In this document: positions 7,723-16,099 of the stretch, one piece after another
Layout of the letters: each line of letters opens with the position of its first letter
Numbering within the stretch: position 1 is the stretch's first letter
NCBI RefSeq assembly: GCF_003096595.1
Contig: NZ_QEKO01000003.1
Span: 372,001-436,000, forward strand
Source: Pusillimonas noertemannii
GTDB taxonomy: Bacteria > Pseudomonadota > Gammaproteobacteria > Burkholderiales > Burkholderiaceae_B
Reading direction: 5' to 3'
DNA: 64,000 bases
Notes under the pieces: model-generated
Database searches by the model: none
Seen by the model: the letters and a program-made list of their open reading frames with translations, nothing else
What the model was told of the DNA's origin: nothing
Translations under genes and position numbers: made by a program

Positions 7723-8598
7723 ATGAACCTTTCCCTGATTGCCGACCTGGCCGTAAACGGCCTGGTCATCGGCGGCATCTATGCGGTGGTGGCCATAGGC
7801 CTGAACCTGCAGTACGGCCTGATGCGCATCCTCAACATCGCGCATGGCGAGTTCCTGATGATAGGTGCCTTCGTGATGTTCGCACTGCATACTTCGACCC
7901 AGGTCAACCCCCTGTGGTTCGTGCCGGTGGTCACATTGGCCTGCTTCATTCTGGGCGTGGCGCTGCATGGCCTCGTATTCAAGCGCCTTACCGCCCAGGC
8001 CAAGTCTCTCGACCAAGTCGAAGAGCGCAGCCTCATCATAGGCTTCGGGCTGATGTTCATCCTGCAGAATGCCGCGACCCTCATCTGGGGTTCCGACCTG
8101 CACGGCTACGACTTTCTTAATCACTCGGTCAAGTTCGGCGGCGTGATCGTTACGCAGAACCGCTTGCTGGTCTTGCTGCTGGCGGTGGTGGTCAGCGTTG
8201 GCCTGATCATGCTGTTGCAGCGCACCCTGATAGGCAAGGCGGTGCGCGGCATGCTGCAGTCGCCCCTGGGCGCTCAGCTCGTCGGGGTCGACTCCGCGCG
8301 CATGAATCCGCTGGTGTTCGGCCTGGGCATTGCCATGGCGGGCTTTGCCGGCTCGCTGCTCAGCATGATCTACGAGATTTCCCCTTCCGTGGGCGAGTCC
8401 TACACCATCATGGCGCTCATCGTCATCACGCTTGGCGGGCTGGGCAGCATCGGCGGCAGCTTCATGGCGGCCATGCTGCTGGGGCTGGTCGAAAGCTTCG
8501 GCACGCATTTCACCAACCCGTCGCTCAAGATGATCCTCAGCTACAGCATCTTCGTGCTGGTGCTGATCTTCAAACCCAAGGGATTGTTCGCCAAATGA
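7723..8598 (+). CDS. livH: ABC transporter permease, LivH family
   Basis: This is a 291-residue inner-membrane permease. The N-terminus has the family signature NGLVIGGIYAVVAIGLNLQYGLMRILNIAHGEFLMIGAF, and the cytoplasmic loop (GVDSARMNPLVFGLGIAMAGFAGSL) lies near residue 190. It heads the permease/ATPase block of the second importer and overlaps the next gene by four bases (ATGA at 8595-8598). The symbol denotes family only; the substrate is not necessarily a branched-chain amino acid. Confidence 0.9.
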   Translation: MNLSLIADLAVNGLVIGGIYAVVAIGLNLQYGLMRILNIAHGEFLMIGAFVMFALHTSTQVNPLWFVPVVTLACFILGVALHGLVFKRLTAQAKSLDQVEERSLIIGFGLMFILQNAATLIWGSDLHGYDFLNHSVKFGGVIVTQNRLLVLLLAVVVSVGLIMLLQRTLIGKAVRGMLQSPLGAQLVGVDSARMNPLVFGLGIAMAGFAGSLLSMIYEISPSVGESYTIMALIVITLGGLGSIGGSFMAAMLLGLVESFGTHFTNPSLKMILSYSIFVLVLIFKPKGLFAK

Positions 8599-9509
8599 AA
8601 TCGTTTCTGCCCGCCGTCCTCATCAGCGGAGCGGTGCTGGCCCTTGGGCCCTGGCTGCTGCCGGAGTTCTGGGTCTCGCTGCTGATGACCTGCCTGATGT
8701 ACGTGGTGCTGGCCGTCAGCTGGTCCATGTTCAGCGGCGCCACCCGCTATCTTTCGCTGGCCTCCACGGCCCTGTTCGGGCTGGGCGCCTATACCACCGC
8801 CTGGGGCTATGAAATCCTGCCCTGGCCGTTGCTCATCCTAGTCGGCGCCATGGTGTCGGCGGCGTTTGCCGCGGTGCTGGGCGCCGCGGTGCTGCACCTG
8901 CGCGGCACCTACTTCGCCATTCTTACCTTCGGAATGGGCGAGCTGGTCAAGCACACCATCACCTATATTGAAAAAAGCGCTTTCGGCACGGTGGGGCGGG
9001 TGATCATCGACGTGCCTTCGAACGAGGCCGTCTACTGGACTGTGCTGGTACTGGCCCTGATCACCGTCGTCGCCTTCAAGCTTGTGGCCGACTCGCGCCT
9101 GGGGCTGGCCATGCGCGGCATCGGCCAGGACGAACAGCGCGCCGCCACCTTCGGCGTAAACACGCGCCGCATCAAGGTCATCGGCTTTGCGCTCAGCGCC
9201 GCCTTTGCCGGCGCGGTGGGGGCCGCAATGGCCGTGCGCTGGACATACATCGATCCGCACACCGCCTTCAACCCGCTCATCGGCTTCCAGACCGTTCTCA
9301 TTGCGATGGTCGGGGGCGCATCGACCCTACGTGGACCGGTGATCGCGGCGGTGGCGCTTAGCGTGCTGTCCGACGTGCTGCGGCTGAACTTCCCTTATTT
9401 CTATCTGATACTGCTGGGCACACTGCTTATCCTCAGCGTGCTCTTCATGCCGCGCGGCATCGCGGCGGTCAATTGGGGCAAGTTTCTGGGACGGAGGCAA
9501 GCGCGATGA
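8595..9509 (+). CDS. livM: ABC transporter permease, LivM family
   Basis: This is a 304-residue second permease of the importer. It shows several hydrophobic helices, the LivM pattern GATRYLSLASTALFGLGAYTTAW, and the loop FGVNTRRIKVIGFALSAAFAG around residues 190-210. It overlaps both neighbours by ATGA, so translation is coupled with LivH before it and the ATPase after it. It would form a heterodimeric channel with the LivH protein. Confidence 0.9.
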   Translation: MKSFLPAVLISGAVLALGPWLLPEFWVSLLMTCLMYVVLAVSWSMFSGATRYLSLASTALFGLGAYTTAWGYEILPWPLLILVGAMVSAAFAAVLGAAVLHLRGTYFAILTFGMGELVKHTITYIEKSAFGTVGRVIIDVPSNEAVYWTVLVLALITVVAFKLVADSRLGLAMRGIGQDEQRAATFGVNTRRIKVIGFALSAAFAGAVGAAMAVRWTYIDPHTAFNPLIGFQTVLIAMVGGASTLRGPVIAAVALSVLSDVLRLNFPYFYLILLGTLLILSVLFMPRGIAAVNWGKFLGRRQAR

Positions 9510-10234
9510 GCGAGCTCATACTGGAACTGAAAGGCGTCGACATGCAGTTCGGCGGCCTCAAGGCATTGTCGAACATCAGCATGAGTGTGCGACGCGGCGA
9601 GTTCATCGGCATCATCGGCCCCAACGGGGCCGGCAAGACTACCCTGTTCAACGCCATCAGCGGCGTCATTCCTCCGACCGCGGGCGAGGTCCGCGTGGCG
9701 GGCCGGCCGATGCAGGGCAGGGCGCCCAATGATTATTGCAAGCTTGGCGTGGCGAGAACGTTTCAGACCCCGCGCATTTTCCCCGACATGACGGTACGCG
9801 ACAACGTGCGCTTTGCCCACACCTTTGGCAACGCAAGCGGGCAGGGCATCGAGCTTATAGAGCAAGTGATGCACGCCGTTGGCATGGCCGGCGCTTCGAA
9901 CGAAACGGCGGGCGCCATGCCTCCGGCCAGGCAGCGCCAGCTTGAGATCGCCATGGCACTGGCCACTTCGCCGCGCCTGCTCTTGCTGGACGAGGTGGCG
10001 GCCGGCCTGACAGAGGGCGAGGTCGAAGAGGTGGCCCGGCTGATCCAGCAACTGCGGGGCGACTACGACCTTACCGTCGTCTGGATCGAGCACGCGGTCA
10101 AGACCCTGATGAAGACCGTCGAGCGGGTGGCGGTGCTCAATTTCGGCGAACTCATCGCAGACGGCACCCCCGAGCAGGTCGCCGCCGATCAGAAAGTCAT
10201 CGATGCCTATCTGGGCGAAGAGGAAGCCGCATGA
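9506..10234 (+). CDS. livG: ABC transporter ATP-binding protein, LivG family
   Basis: This is a 242-residue ATPase with Walker A GPNGAGKTT (38-46) and Walker B LLLLDEVAAGL (158-168). The signature motif is replaced by PPARQRQLEIA (139-149), a variation usual for LivG. The ATG at 9506 overlaps the LivM stop by four bases and has a GGAGG site at 9492-9496; the open frame further upstream lies inside livM. It overlaps the livF start by four bases. Confidence 0.9.
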   Translation: MSELILELKGVDMQFGGLKALSNISMSVRRGEFIGIIGPNGAGKTTLFNAISGVIPPTAGEVRVAGRPMQGRAPNDYCKLGVARTFQTPRIFPDMTVRDNVRFAHTFGNASGQGIELIEQVMHAVGMAGASNETAGAMPPARQRQLEIAMALATSPRLLLLDEVAAGLTEGEVEEVARLIQQLRGDYDLTVVWIEHAVKTLMKTVERVAVLNFGELIADGTPEQVAADQKVIDAYLGEEEAA

Positions 10235-10941
10235 GCATTTTGCTTGAGACCCGGGGGCTGGCGGCCGGATACGGCGCGCTGCAGATCATCAAGAACATCG
10301 ACATACGAGTCGAGCATGGAAGCTTCACCGTGGTCGTGGGGCCCAACGGGGCCGGCAAGACCACCCTGATGAGCGCGCTGGCCGGCGTGTTGCCGGTGGC
10401 CGCCGGCGAAATCCGCCTGGACGGCCAGGTGCTCAACACGCTCAGTGTGTCGCAGCGTGTAAAAAGCGGCCTGGTGCTGGTGCCCGAGGGGCGTCACCTG
10501 TTCGGCCAGATGACGGTGCAAGAGAATCTCGAGCTGGGCGGCTATCTTATGACAGCTGCCCAGCGGCGCCAGACCATGGACGAAGTCTGCGCCTTGTTTC
10601 CCCGCCTGGCAGAACGCCGCGACCAGGCCGCCGGCAGCATGAGCGGCGGCGAACAGCAAATGGTCGCGGTGGGGCGTGCGCTGATGGGGCGGCCGCGCTG
10701 CATCTTGCTCGATGAGCCGGCCCTGGGGCTTGCGCCTCGCATGGTGGCCACCCTGTTTCGCATTTTGCGGCAGGTGGCGCAAAACGGAACGGGCGTGCTG
10801 CTGGTAGAGCAGAACGTGCGCCAGGCGCTCAGCATCTGCGATCACGCCTATATCCTGGAGCAGGGGCTCGTGGTGGCCGAGGGCTCGGGGCCGGAGCTTT
10901 TGCAGGGCGAACGCATACGCAAGTCATATCTGGGGCTTTGA
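10231..10941 (+). CDS. livF: ABC transporter ATP-binding protein, LivF family
   Basis: This is a 236-residue ATPase with Walker A GPNGAGKTT (37-45), signature MSGGEQQ (137-143), Walker B CILLDEPALGLAP (157-169) and the LivF word VPEGRHLFGQMTVQENL. It pairs with the LivG protein to power the second importer and is the last gene of that operon. Its stop codon lies inside a perfect 19-bp tandem duplication. No strong terminator was seen before the next gene. Confidence 0.9.
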   Translation: MSILLETRGLAAGYGALQIIKNIDIRVEHGSFTVVVGPNGAGKTTLMSALAGVLPVAAGEIRLDGQVLNTLSVSQRVKSGLVLVPEGRHLFGQMTVQENLELGGYLMTAAQRRQTMDEVCALFPRLAERRDQAAGSMSGGEQQMVAVGRALMGRPRCILLDEPALGLAPRMVATLFRILRQVAQNGTGVLLVEQNVRQALSICDHAYILEQGLVVAEGSGPELLQGERIRKSYLGL

Positions 10942-10965
10942 TTTGCATCTGGGGCTTTGATTTGC
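10928..10965 (+). repeat. Perfect 19-bp tandem duplication across the livF stop codon
   Basis: The unit ATCTGGGGCTTTGATTTGC occurs at 10928-10946 and again immediately at 10947-10965. The livF TGA (10939-10941) lies in the first copy. The protein end (SYLGL) is unaffected because the first copy already supplies the stop. It looks like a recent slippage or repair duplication. Confidence 0.9.
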
Positions 10966-11066
10966 ACAGACAGGCCGGGTGCAAGGGGCTTGTCCGTGCC
11001 TTCTCGTCTCGTTCCGCAGAACGTTGCTAGAATAAATACGATTTCTGGCATGGACGAGACATAGCA

Positions 11067-11591
11067 ATGAACAAAGAGGCTGCCGATCAGGCTCCGACCG
11101 AACTCTACGAGCAACCCGGGCACTTGCTGCGCCGGGCGCATCAGATTTCCGCCTCGATATTCCATGACGAACTCGGTACCCGGGTAACGCCTATCCAGTA
11201 CGCCATTTTGCGCATTCTCGTCGAGCATCCGGGCATCGACCAGGTTTCGCTGGCCGGGCTCGTGGCCATCGATACTTCCACGGCGGCCAGCGTGGCCATA
11301 CGGCTCGAAGAAAAGAAGCTGCTCATCCGCTACCTCGACCCCAACAACCGGCGCCAGAGGGCCTTGTACGTCACCGACGCGGGAAGGGCGCTGATGCAAA
11401 GCACGGTACCGGCCATTTCGCGGCTGCATCATCGTATTTTCGAAGGTTTCACGCCCGAGGAAGAAAACCAGTTCATGTCCTTGCTGCACAAGCTGGTGCA
11501 TATCAACAACTCCAAGAGCCGGGCGCCGCTTTCGCGCCGCAAGCCCGCGCCGCCGGCCGAGCACTCGGCTCCCGAGCAAACCGAAACCTGA
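11067..11591 (+). CDS. MarR-family transcriptional regulator (probable VanR-type repressor)
   Basis: This is a 174-residue winged-helix regulator. MarR features are visible: HELGT-like first helices, VSLAGLVAIDTSTAASVAIRLEEKKLLIRYLDPNNRRQRALYVTDAGRAL (recognition helix and wing). It sits directly upstream of vanA on the same strand, 104 bases away. That gap contains a promoter and a 16-bp palindrome. I infer that it represses vanAB and possibly the transporter and is released by vanillate or a similar phenolic acid. The C-terminus is proline-, arginine- and alanine-rich and probably disordered. Confidence 0.85.
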   Translation: MNKEAADQAPTELYEQPGHLLRRAHQISASIFHDELGTRVTPIQYAILRILVEHPGIDQVSLAGLVAIDTSTAASVAIRLEEKKLLIRYLDPNNRRQRALYVTDAGRALMQSTVPAISRLHHRIFEGFTPEEENQFMSLLHKLVHINNSKSRAPLSRRKPAPPAEHSAPEQTET

Positions 11592-11618
11592 CCCCTTAAT
11601 ACTAGGGTAAACCCCTGG

Positions 11619-11672
11619 TTGCATCGACATGCGTGTGAAGTAAAATTTTGGTATAGATTCAGTGTACTGAAT
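11619..11672 (+). promoter_or_regulatory. Candidate vanA promoter with MarR-type operator palindrome
   Basis: TTGCAT (11619-11624) and TAAAAT (11641-11646) are spaced 16 bases and could be the -35 and -10 elements. Just downstream, near the expected transcription start, lies ATTCAGT-GT-ACTGAAT (11657-11672), seven-base arms with a two-base spacer. A MarR dimer bound there would block RNA polymerase. The link to the adjacent regulator is an inference. Confidence 0.5.
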
Positions 11673-11695
11673 GTGAATTTTCCAACGAGGCCATC

Positions 11696-12745
11696 ATGTT
11701 CCCGAAAAACACCTGGTATGTAGCCTGTACCCCGGACGAAATCGAATCCAAGCCGCTGGGACGGCAGATCTGCGGCGAGCGCATCGCGTTCTATCGCGGC
11801 CACGAAGGCAAGGTGTGCGCGGTCGAAGATTTCTGCCCCCATCGCGGCGCAGCGCTGTCGCTGGGCTATGTAGACGGCGGCAACCTGGTGTGCGGCTATC
11901 ACGGTCTGGTCATGGGCTGCGACGGCAAGGTGGTTTCCATGCCCATGCAGCGTGTCGCGGGCTTTCCCTGTGTCAAAAGCTATCCCGTCATCGAGCGCTA
12001 TGGCTTTATCTGGGTCTGGCCGGGCGATGCGGCCCAGGCCGACGAGTCGCTTCTGCCTCATCTCGAGTGGGCCGAAAGCCCCGAGTGGGCATACGGGGGC
12101 GGCCTGTACCATATCAATTGCGATTACCGCCTGATGATCGACAACCTCATGGATCTCACTCACGAGACCTATGTGCACACCACCAGCATCGGCCAGGACG
12201 AAATCGACGAATCGCCCGTGCATACCAAGGTCGAGGGCGACACCGTCATTACCAGCCGCTACATGGAAAACATCATGGCGCCCCCGTTCTGGCGCGCGGC
12301 TCTGCGCTACAACGACCTGGCCGATGACGTTCCGGTCGATCGCTGGCAGATCTCCCGCTTTACGCCGCCCAGCCATATTCTGATCGACGTCGGGGTGGCG
12401 CATGCGGGCAAGGGTGGCTTCGAGGCCGACCCGGCCCACAAGGCCGCGGCCATCGTGGTTGATTTCATCACGCCCGAAACCGAGACCTCTCATTGGTACT
12501 TCTGGGGCATGGCGCGCAACTTCAAACCCAACGATCCGGAGCTTACCAAGGCAATCCGCGACGGACAGGGTAAAATATTCGGCGAGGATCTCGAAGTCCT
12601 GGAAGCGCAGCAGCGCAACCTCCGGGCAAATCCCGACCGCCGACTGCTCATGCTAAACATCGATACGGGTGGCGTACAATCGCGCCGCATCCTGGATCGC
12701 CTGGTGCAGGCCGAGCAGCAGCAAGCCACCGCCGAGCCCGCCTGA
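11696..12745 (+). CDS. vanA: Vanillate O-demethylase oxygenase subunit
   Basis: This 349-residue Rieske non-haem iron oxygenase removes the methyl group of vanillate as formaldehyde, giving protocatechuate. The Rieske cluster ligands are C47/H49 and C66/H69 (CPHR and CGYHG). The mononuclear iron site is DNLMDLTHETYVH with H156 and H161. The opening words MFPKNTWYVACTPDEI are typical of VanA. It is followed 76 bases later by vanB, its reductase, and then by a Liv-type importer. A second VanA-like gene at 58721-59758 lacks such a partner. Confidence 0.92.
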   Translation: MFPKNTWYVACTPDEIESKPLGRQICGERIAFYRGHEGKVCAVEDFCPHRGAALSLGYVDGGNLVCGYHGLVMGCDGKVVSMPMQRVAGFPCVKSYPVIERYGFIWVWPGDAAQADESLLPHLEWAESPEWAYGGGLYHINCDYRLMIDNLMDLTHETYVHTTSIGQDEIDESPVHTKVEGDTVITSRYMENIMAPPFWRAALRYNDLADDVPVDRWQISRFTPPSHILIDVGVAHAGKGGFEADPAHKAAAIVVDFITPETETSHWYFWGMARNFKPNDPELTKAIRDGQGKIFGEDLEVLEAQQRNLRANPDRRLLMLNIDTGGVQSRRILDRLVQAEQQQATAEPA

Positions 12746-12821
12746 TCTAAGTATTGTCACATGCGGGGCCGGCATTCCGGCCCGCAGCAATGCGGGTAGA
12801 ACCGCAAATATAGAATATCTA

Positions 12822-13778
12822 ATGAGTCAACTCACCGTTAAAGTAGTCAATAAGGTGCAGGAAGCCGAGGAGATAGTCAGTCTGGAGCTGGCTAGTGTTG
12901 ATGGCAAACCTCTTCCTTCCTTCAGCGCCGGCGCCCATATCGACGTGCATATTCGCGACGGGCTCATCCGCCAGTACTCCCTGCTCAATGATTCGGCCGA
13001 ACAGCATCGCTATGTAATCGGCGTGCTGCGCGACCCCGAGTCGCGCGGCGGCTCCATTGCCGTGCACGACGACATCAATCAGGGCGATACCATCCAGATC
13101 AGTTCGCCCAAGAACCACTTCGAACTCGTCCAGGCCAAGCGCACCCTGTTGTTCGCCGGCGGCATCGGGGTCACCCCCATCCTGTGCATGGCGCGCCGTC
13201 TCAGCCATATCGGCGCCGATTTCGAAATGCACTACAACTCCCGCTCTCCCGAGCGCATGGCCTTCCGCGAGGCCATCAGCAACGCGGCGTTTGCCGACAA
13301 GGTGCATTTCCACTTCGACAATGGCGAAGACAGCCAGAAGCTCGACCTGGCCCCCTTGCTGGCCAACCCGCAGGCCGACACCCACTTGTACGTGTGCGGC
13401 CCCACGGGCTACATCGACTTCGTCGTCAATACCGCCAAGCAGGCGGGCTGGCCTTCCGACCACGTGCACCTCGAGTACTTCGGCGCCGCCGAAGTCGACA
13501 CCAGCGGCGACACCTCGTTCGAGGTCAAGATCGCCAGCACCGGCCAGGTCTTTGCCATTCCGGCAGACAAGCCCATCACGCAGGTGCTCGATGAAGCCGG
13601 CGTCTTTATCCCCGTGTCATGTGAAGAAGGCGTTTGCGGCACCTGCCTGACCCGTGTGCTCGAAGGCACGCCCGACCACCGCGATCTTTATCTCACCGAC
13701 GCCGAGCACGAGGCCAACGATCAATTCACGCCGTGCTGCTCGCGCTCCAAGAGCCCCCTGCTGGTGCTTGATATTTAA
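12822..13778 (+). CDS. vanB: Vanillate O-demethylase reductase subunit
   Basis: This 318-residue reductase passes electrons from NAD(P)H through FMN and a plant-type 2Fe-2S cluster to VanA. Visible in order are the flavin-binding RQYSLLND (50-57), the nucleotide-binding GGIGVTPI (113-120) and CGPTGYID (192-199), and the ferredoxin ligands C267, C272, C275 and C305. The ATG at 12822 begins the family's usual N-terminus; the frame is open upstream, but that part lies in vanA and the gap. It is the only oxygenase reductase in the window and could also serve other Rieske oxygenases. Confidence 0.92.
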   Translation: MSQLTVKVVNKVQEAEEIVSLELASVDGKPLPSFSAGAHIDVHIRDGLIRQYSLLNDSAEQHRYVIGVLRDPESRGGSIAVHDDINQGDTIQISSPKNHFELVQAKRTLLFAGGIGVTPILCMARRLSHIGADFEMHYNSRSPERMAFREAISNAAFADKVHFHFDNGEDSQKLDLAPLLANPQADTHLYVCGPTGYIDFVVNTAKQAGWPSDHVHLEYFGAAEVDTSGDTSFEVKIASTGQVFAIPADKPITQVLDEAGVFIPVSCEEGVCGTCLTRVLEGTPDHRDLYLTDAEHEANDQFTPCCSRSKSPLLVLDI

Positions 13779-13830
13779 GGTTTTTTCAACGGCCCCGTCA
13801 CGCGCGGGGCCACCCCTCAGAGAGTCTCAG

Positions 13831-15021
13831 ATGTCCCGTAGAAACGTGAACGCCCAGCGCCGGCAAGTGGTACTGGGCGGAGCGGCTATGGCCGCCAGCG
13901 GCATGCTGCCAGCGGTCAGCCACGCCGCCGAGCCGGTCAAGGTCGGCCTTATCGTTCCCATGTCCGGCCCGTTCGCTTCGACCGGTCGCCAGATCGACGC
14001 AGCGGTCAAGCTGTACCAGAAGAAGCACGGCGACACCGTCGCCGGCCGCAAGGTCGAGGTCATTCTCAAGGACGACGGGGGCGTGGCGCCCGACGTTACC
14101 AAGCGCATAGCCCAAGAGCTCGTCACCCGCGAAGGGGTCCAGGTGCTGGCCGGATTCGGCCTGACGCCGCTGGCGTTTGCGGCTTCGCCCATCGCCACTC
14201 AGGCCAAGACCCCGATGATCGTCATGGCGGCGGCCACTTCCGTCATCGTCAAGCGTTCACCCTACGTCGTCCGTACGGGCTTCACGCTGCCGCAGGTTAC
14301 CTCTCCGATGGCCGACTGGGCCTTGAAGAACGGCATCGAATCGGCCATTACCTTTGTCAGCGACTACGGTCCGGGCATCGACGCCGAGAAGGTGTTCATC
14401 AAGACCTTCACCGCGGGCGGCGGCAAGATCGACTCCAGCATTCGCACGCCCCTGCTCAATCCCGACTACGCTCCTTTCCTGAAGCGGGTCAAGGACAGCA
14501 AGCCCCAGGCCCTTTTCGTGTTCGTGCCATCGGGCGAGGGCGCCAACGTGCTCAAGCAGTTCAACGAGCGCGGCCTGGCCCAAGACGGCATCCGCCTGAT
14601 CTGCACCGGCGACGTGCTCGACGACGACCTCATGGTCAGCATCGGGCCGGTCTCCCAGGGCGTGGTCAGCAGCCATCACTACTCGGCTGCCCATCCTTCG
14701 CCCGAAAACAAAGAGTATGTCGAGGGCTTCCAGCGCGACAATGGCGGCCATCGGCCCAATTTTCACTCGGTCGGCGGCTACGACGGCATGCATTTGCTGT
14801 ACGAGGCCTTAAAAAAGACCAACGGCGACGCAAATGGCGATAAACTATTGGCGGCCATGAAAGGCTTGTCCTGGAATAGTGTCCGCGGCCCCGTCACCAT
14901 CGATCCGGACACGCGCGACATCGTCCAAGACGTCTACATCCGCAGGGCCGAGCAGGTCGAAGGCCAGATGTGGAACGTCGAGTTCGATAAAATCGCACAA
15001 TTCAAAGATCCGGGCGTTTAA
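13831..15021 (+). CDS. ABC transporter substrate-binding protein, probable aromatic-acid binder
   Basis: This 396-residue periplasmic protein has a twin-arginine-like leader (AQRRQVVLGGAAMAASGML) and cleavage around SHA-AEP near residue 32. The mature part starts VKVGLIVPMSGPFASTG, as in the LivK/aromatic-acid branch. It lies 52 bases after vanB on the same strand, so vanillate or a related methoxylated acid is the likely ligand. The frame is open upstream, but the ATG at 13831 is the first that precedes the leader. Confidence 0.88.
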   Translation: MSRRNVNAQRRQVVLGGAAMAASGMLPAVSHAAEPVKVGLIVPMSGPFASTGRQIDAAVKLYQKKHGDTVAGRKVEVILKDDGGVAPDVTKRIAQELVTREGVQVLAGFGLTPLAFAASPIATQAKTPMIVMAAATSVIVKRSPYVVRTGFTLPQVTSPMADWALKNGIESAITFVSDYGPGIDAEKVFIKTFTAGGGKIDSSIRTPLLNPDYAPFLKRVKDSKPQALFVFVPSGEGANVLKQFNERGLAQDGIRLICTGDVLDDDLMVSIGPVSQGVVSSHHYSAAHPSPENKEYVEGFQRDNGGHRPNFHSVGGYDGMHLLYEALKKTNGDANGDKLLAAMKGLSWNSVRGPVTIDPDTRDIVQDVYIRRAEQVEGQMWNVEFDKIAQFKDPGV

Positions 15022-15232
15022 GCCGGCCGGCCTGGCTACATCAGCGCATCACAAATAGAATTCGCCCCGGGCCTCGGCTTGGCCGTCACCGCTCGGGGCA
15101 TAGCTGTTCTTCGTTACAGTGATTCCGGTTTCGATACTTTTAGTCAATCTCAACAATGGGGAGTGCATTCATCATGCCGCATACGTTTGCCGATAGCGGA
15201 CAGGTGTTCCGCTGGAGCACAGGGTGGCCGCC
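15022..15232 (+). promoter_or_regulatory. Gap between binding-protein and permease genes, with a hairpin at 15063-15099
   Basis: No gene is seen in these 211 bases. GCCCCG (15063-15068) can pair with CGGGGC (15094-15099) around a GC-rich loop. The rest is less GC-rich and could hold a weak secondary promoter. Like the repeat at 7652-7696, it may set the ratio between binding protein and permeases. Confidence 0.3.
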
Positions 15233-16099
15233 ATGCTAGGAAACCTGCTTGGCGTACTGTTTGACGGTGTTGCCTACGGCAGCCTGCTCTTTCTGATCAG
15301 CGTAGGCCTGTCGGTAACCATGGGCCTCATGAACTTCATCAACCTGGCTCACGGCGCATTCGCCATGGTCGGCGGCTTCGTAACCGTCGAGCTCATGCGG
15401 CAGCTTGGCGTGCCTTTCCTGGCCACCTTGCCGCTGGCCTTCATCGCCGCCGCCATCGTGGGCTTCGTGCTCGAACGCACCTTGTACCGCAGGCTCTACC
15501 GGGCCGATCCCCTCGACCAGGTGCTGTTTTCCATCGGTCTTACCTTCATGGTGATCGCAGCGGGCATCTACTTCTGGGGTCCGTCGCAACAGCCGGTCCA
15601 CCTGCCTGATTGGCTGCGTGGGCAGGTCTCGGTGTTTGGCGTCGGGCTGGGCATCTATCGCCTCTTCCTGATCGCGGTCGTCGTCGTGGTTACGGCTGCC
15701 CTGTTCCTGCTCATCGAGCGTACCCGCCTGGGTGCGCAGATTCGCGCCTCGGTCGACAACCAAGAGGCCTCGGCGGGCCTGGGCATCAACGTCAGCCGCG
15801 TGTTCAGCGTAACGTTCGCCCTGGGTTCCGGCCTGGGCGGGCTGGGCGGCGCGTTGGGCATCGACGTGCTTGGCCTCGATCCCACCTTCCCGCTCAAGTA
15901 CATGGTGTACTTCCTCATCGTCGTGGCCGTGGGCGGCGCCGGCACCATCAGTGGCCCCTTGCTGGCGGCCATCGTGCTGGGCGTCTTCGACGTGGCGGGT
16001 AAATACTATGTTCCCTCTCTGGGGGCATTCGTGATTTACGCGTTGATGGTCGTGTTGCTCATTCTCTTCCCCTCCGGACTCATCTCGAGGCGCTCATGA
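15233..16099 (+). CDS. livH: ABC transporter permease, LivH family
   Basis: This is a 288-residue inner-membrane permease with the LivH N-terminal pattern GVAYGSLLFLISVGLSVTMGLMNFINLAHGAFAMVGGF. The loop GINVSRVFSVTFALGSGLGGLGGAL lies near residue 185. I prefer the ATG at 15233 (AGGG eight bases upstream); a GTG three codons earlier, at 15224, with GGAG seven bases upstream is equally possible. It overlaps the next gene by four bases. It forms the channel of the van-linked importer with the following LivM. Confidence 0.88.
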   Translation: MLGNLLGVLFDGVAYGSLLFLISVGLSVTMGLMNFINLAHGAFAMVGGFVTVELMRQLGVPFLATLPLAFIAAAIVGFVLERTLYRRLYRADPLDQVLFSIGLTFMVIAAGIYFWGPSQQPVHLPDWLRGQVSVFGVGLGIYRLFLIAVVVVVTAALFLLIERTRLGAQIRASVDNQEASAGLGINVSRVFSVTFALGSGLGGLGGALGIDVLGLDPTFPLKYMVYFLIVVAVGGAGTISGPLLAAIVLGVFDVAGKYYVPSLGAFVIYALMVVLLILFPSGLISRRS

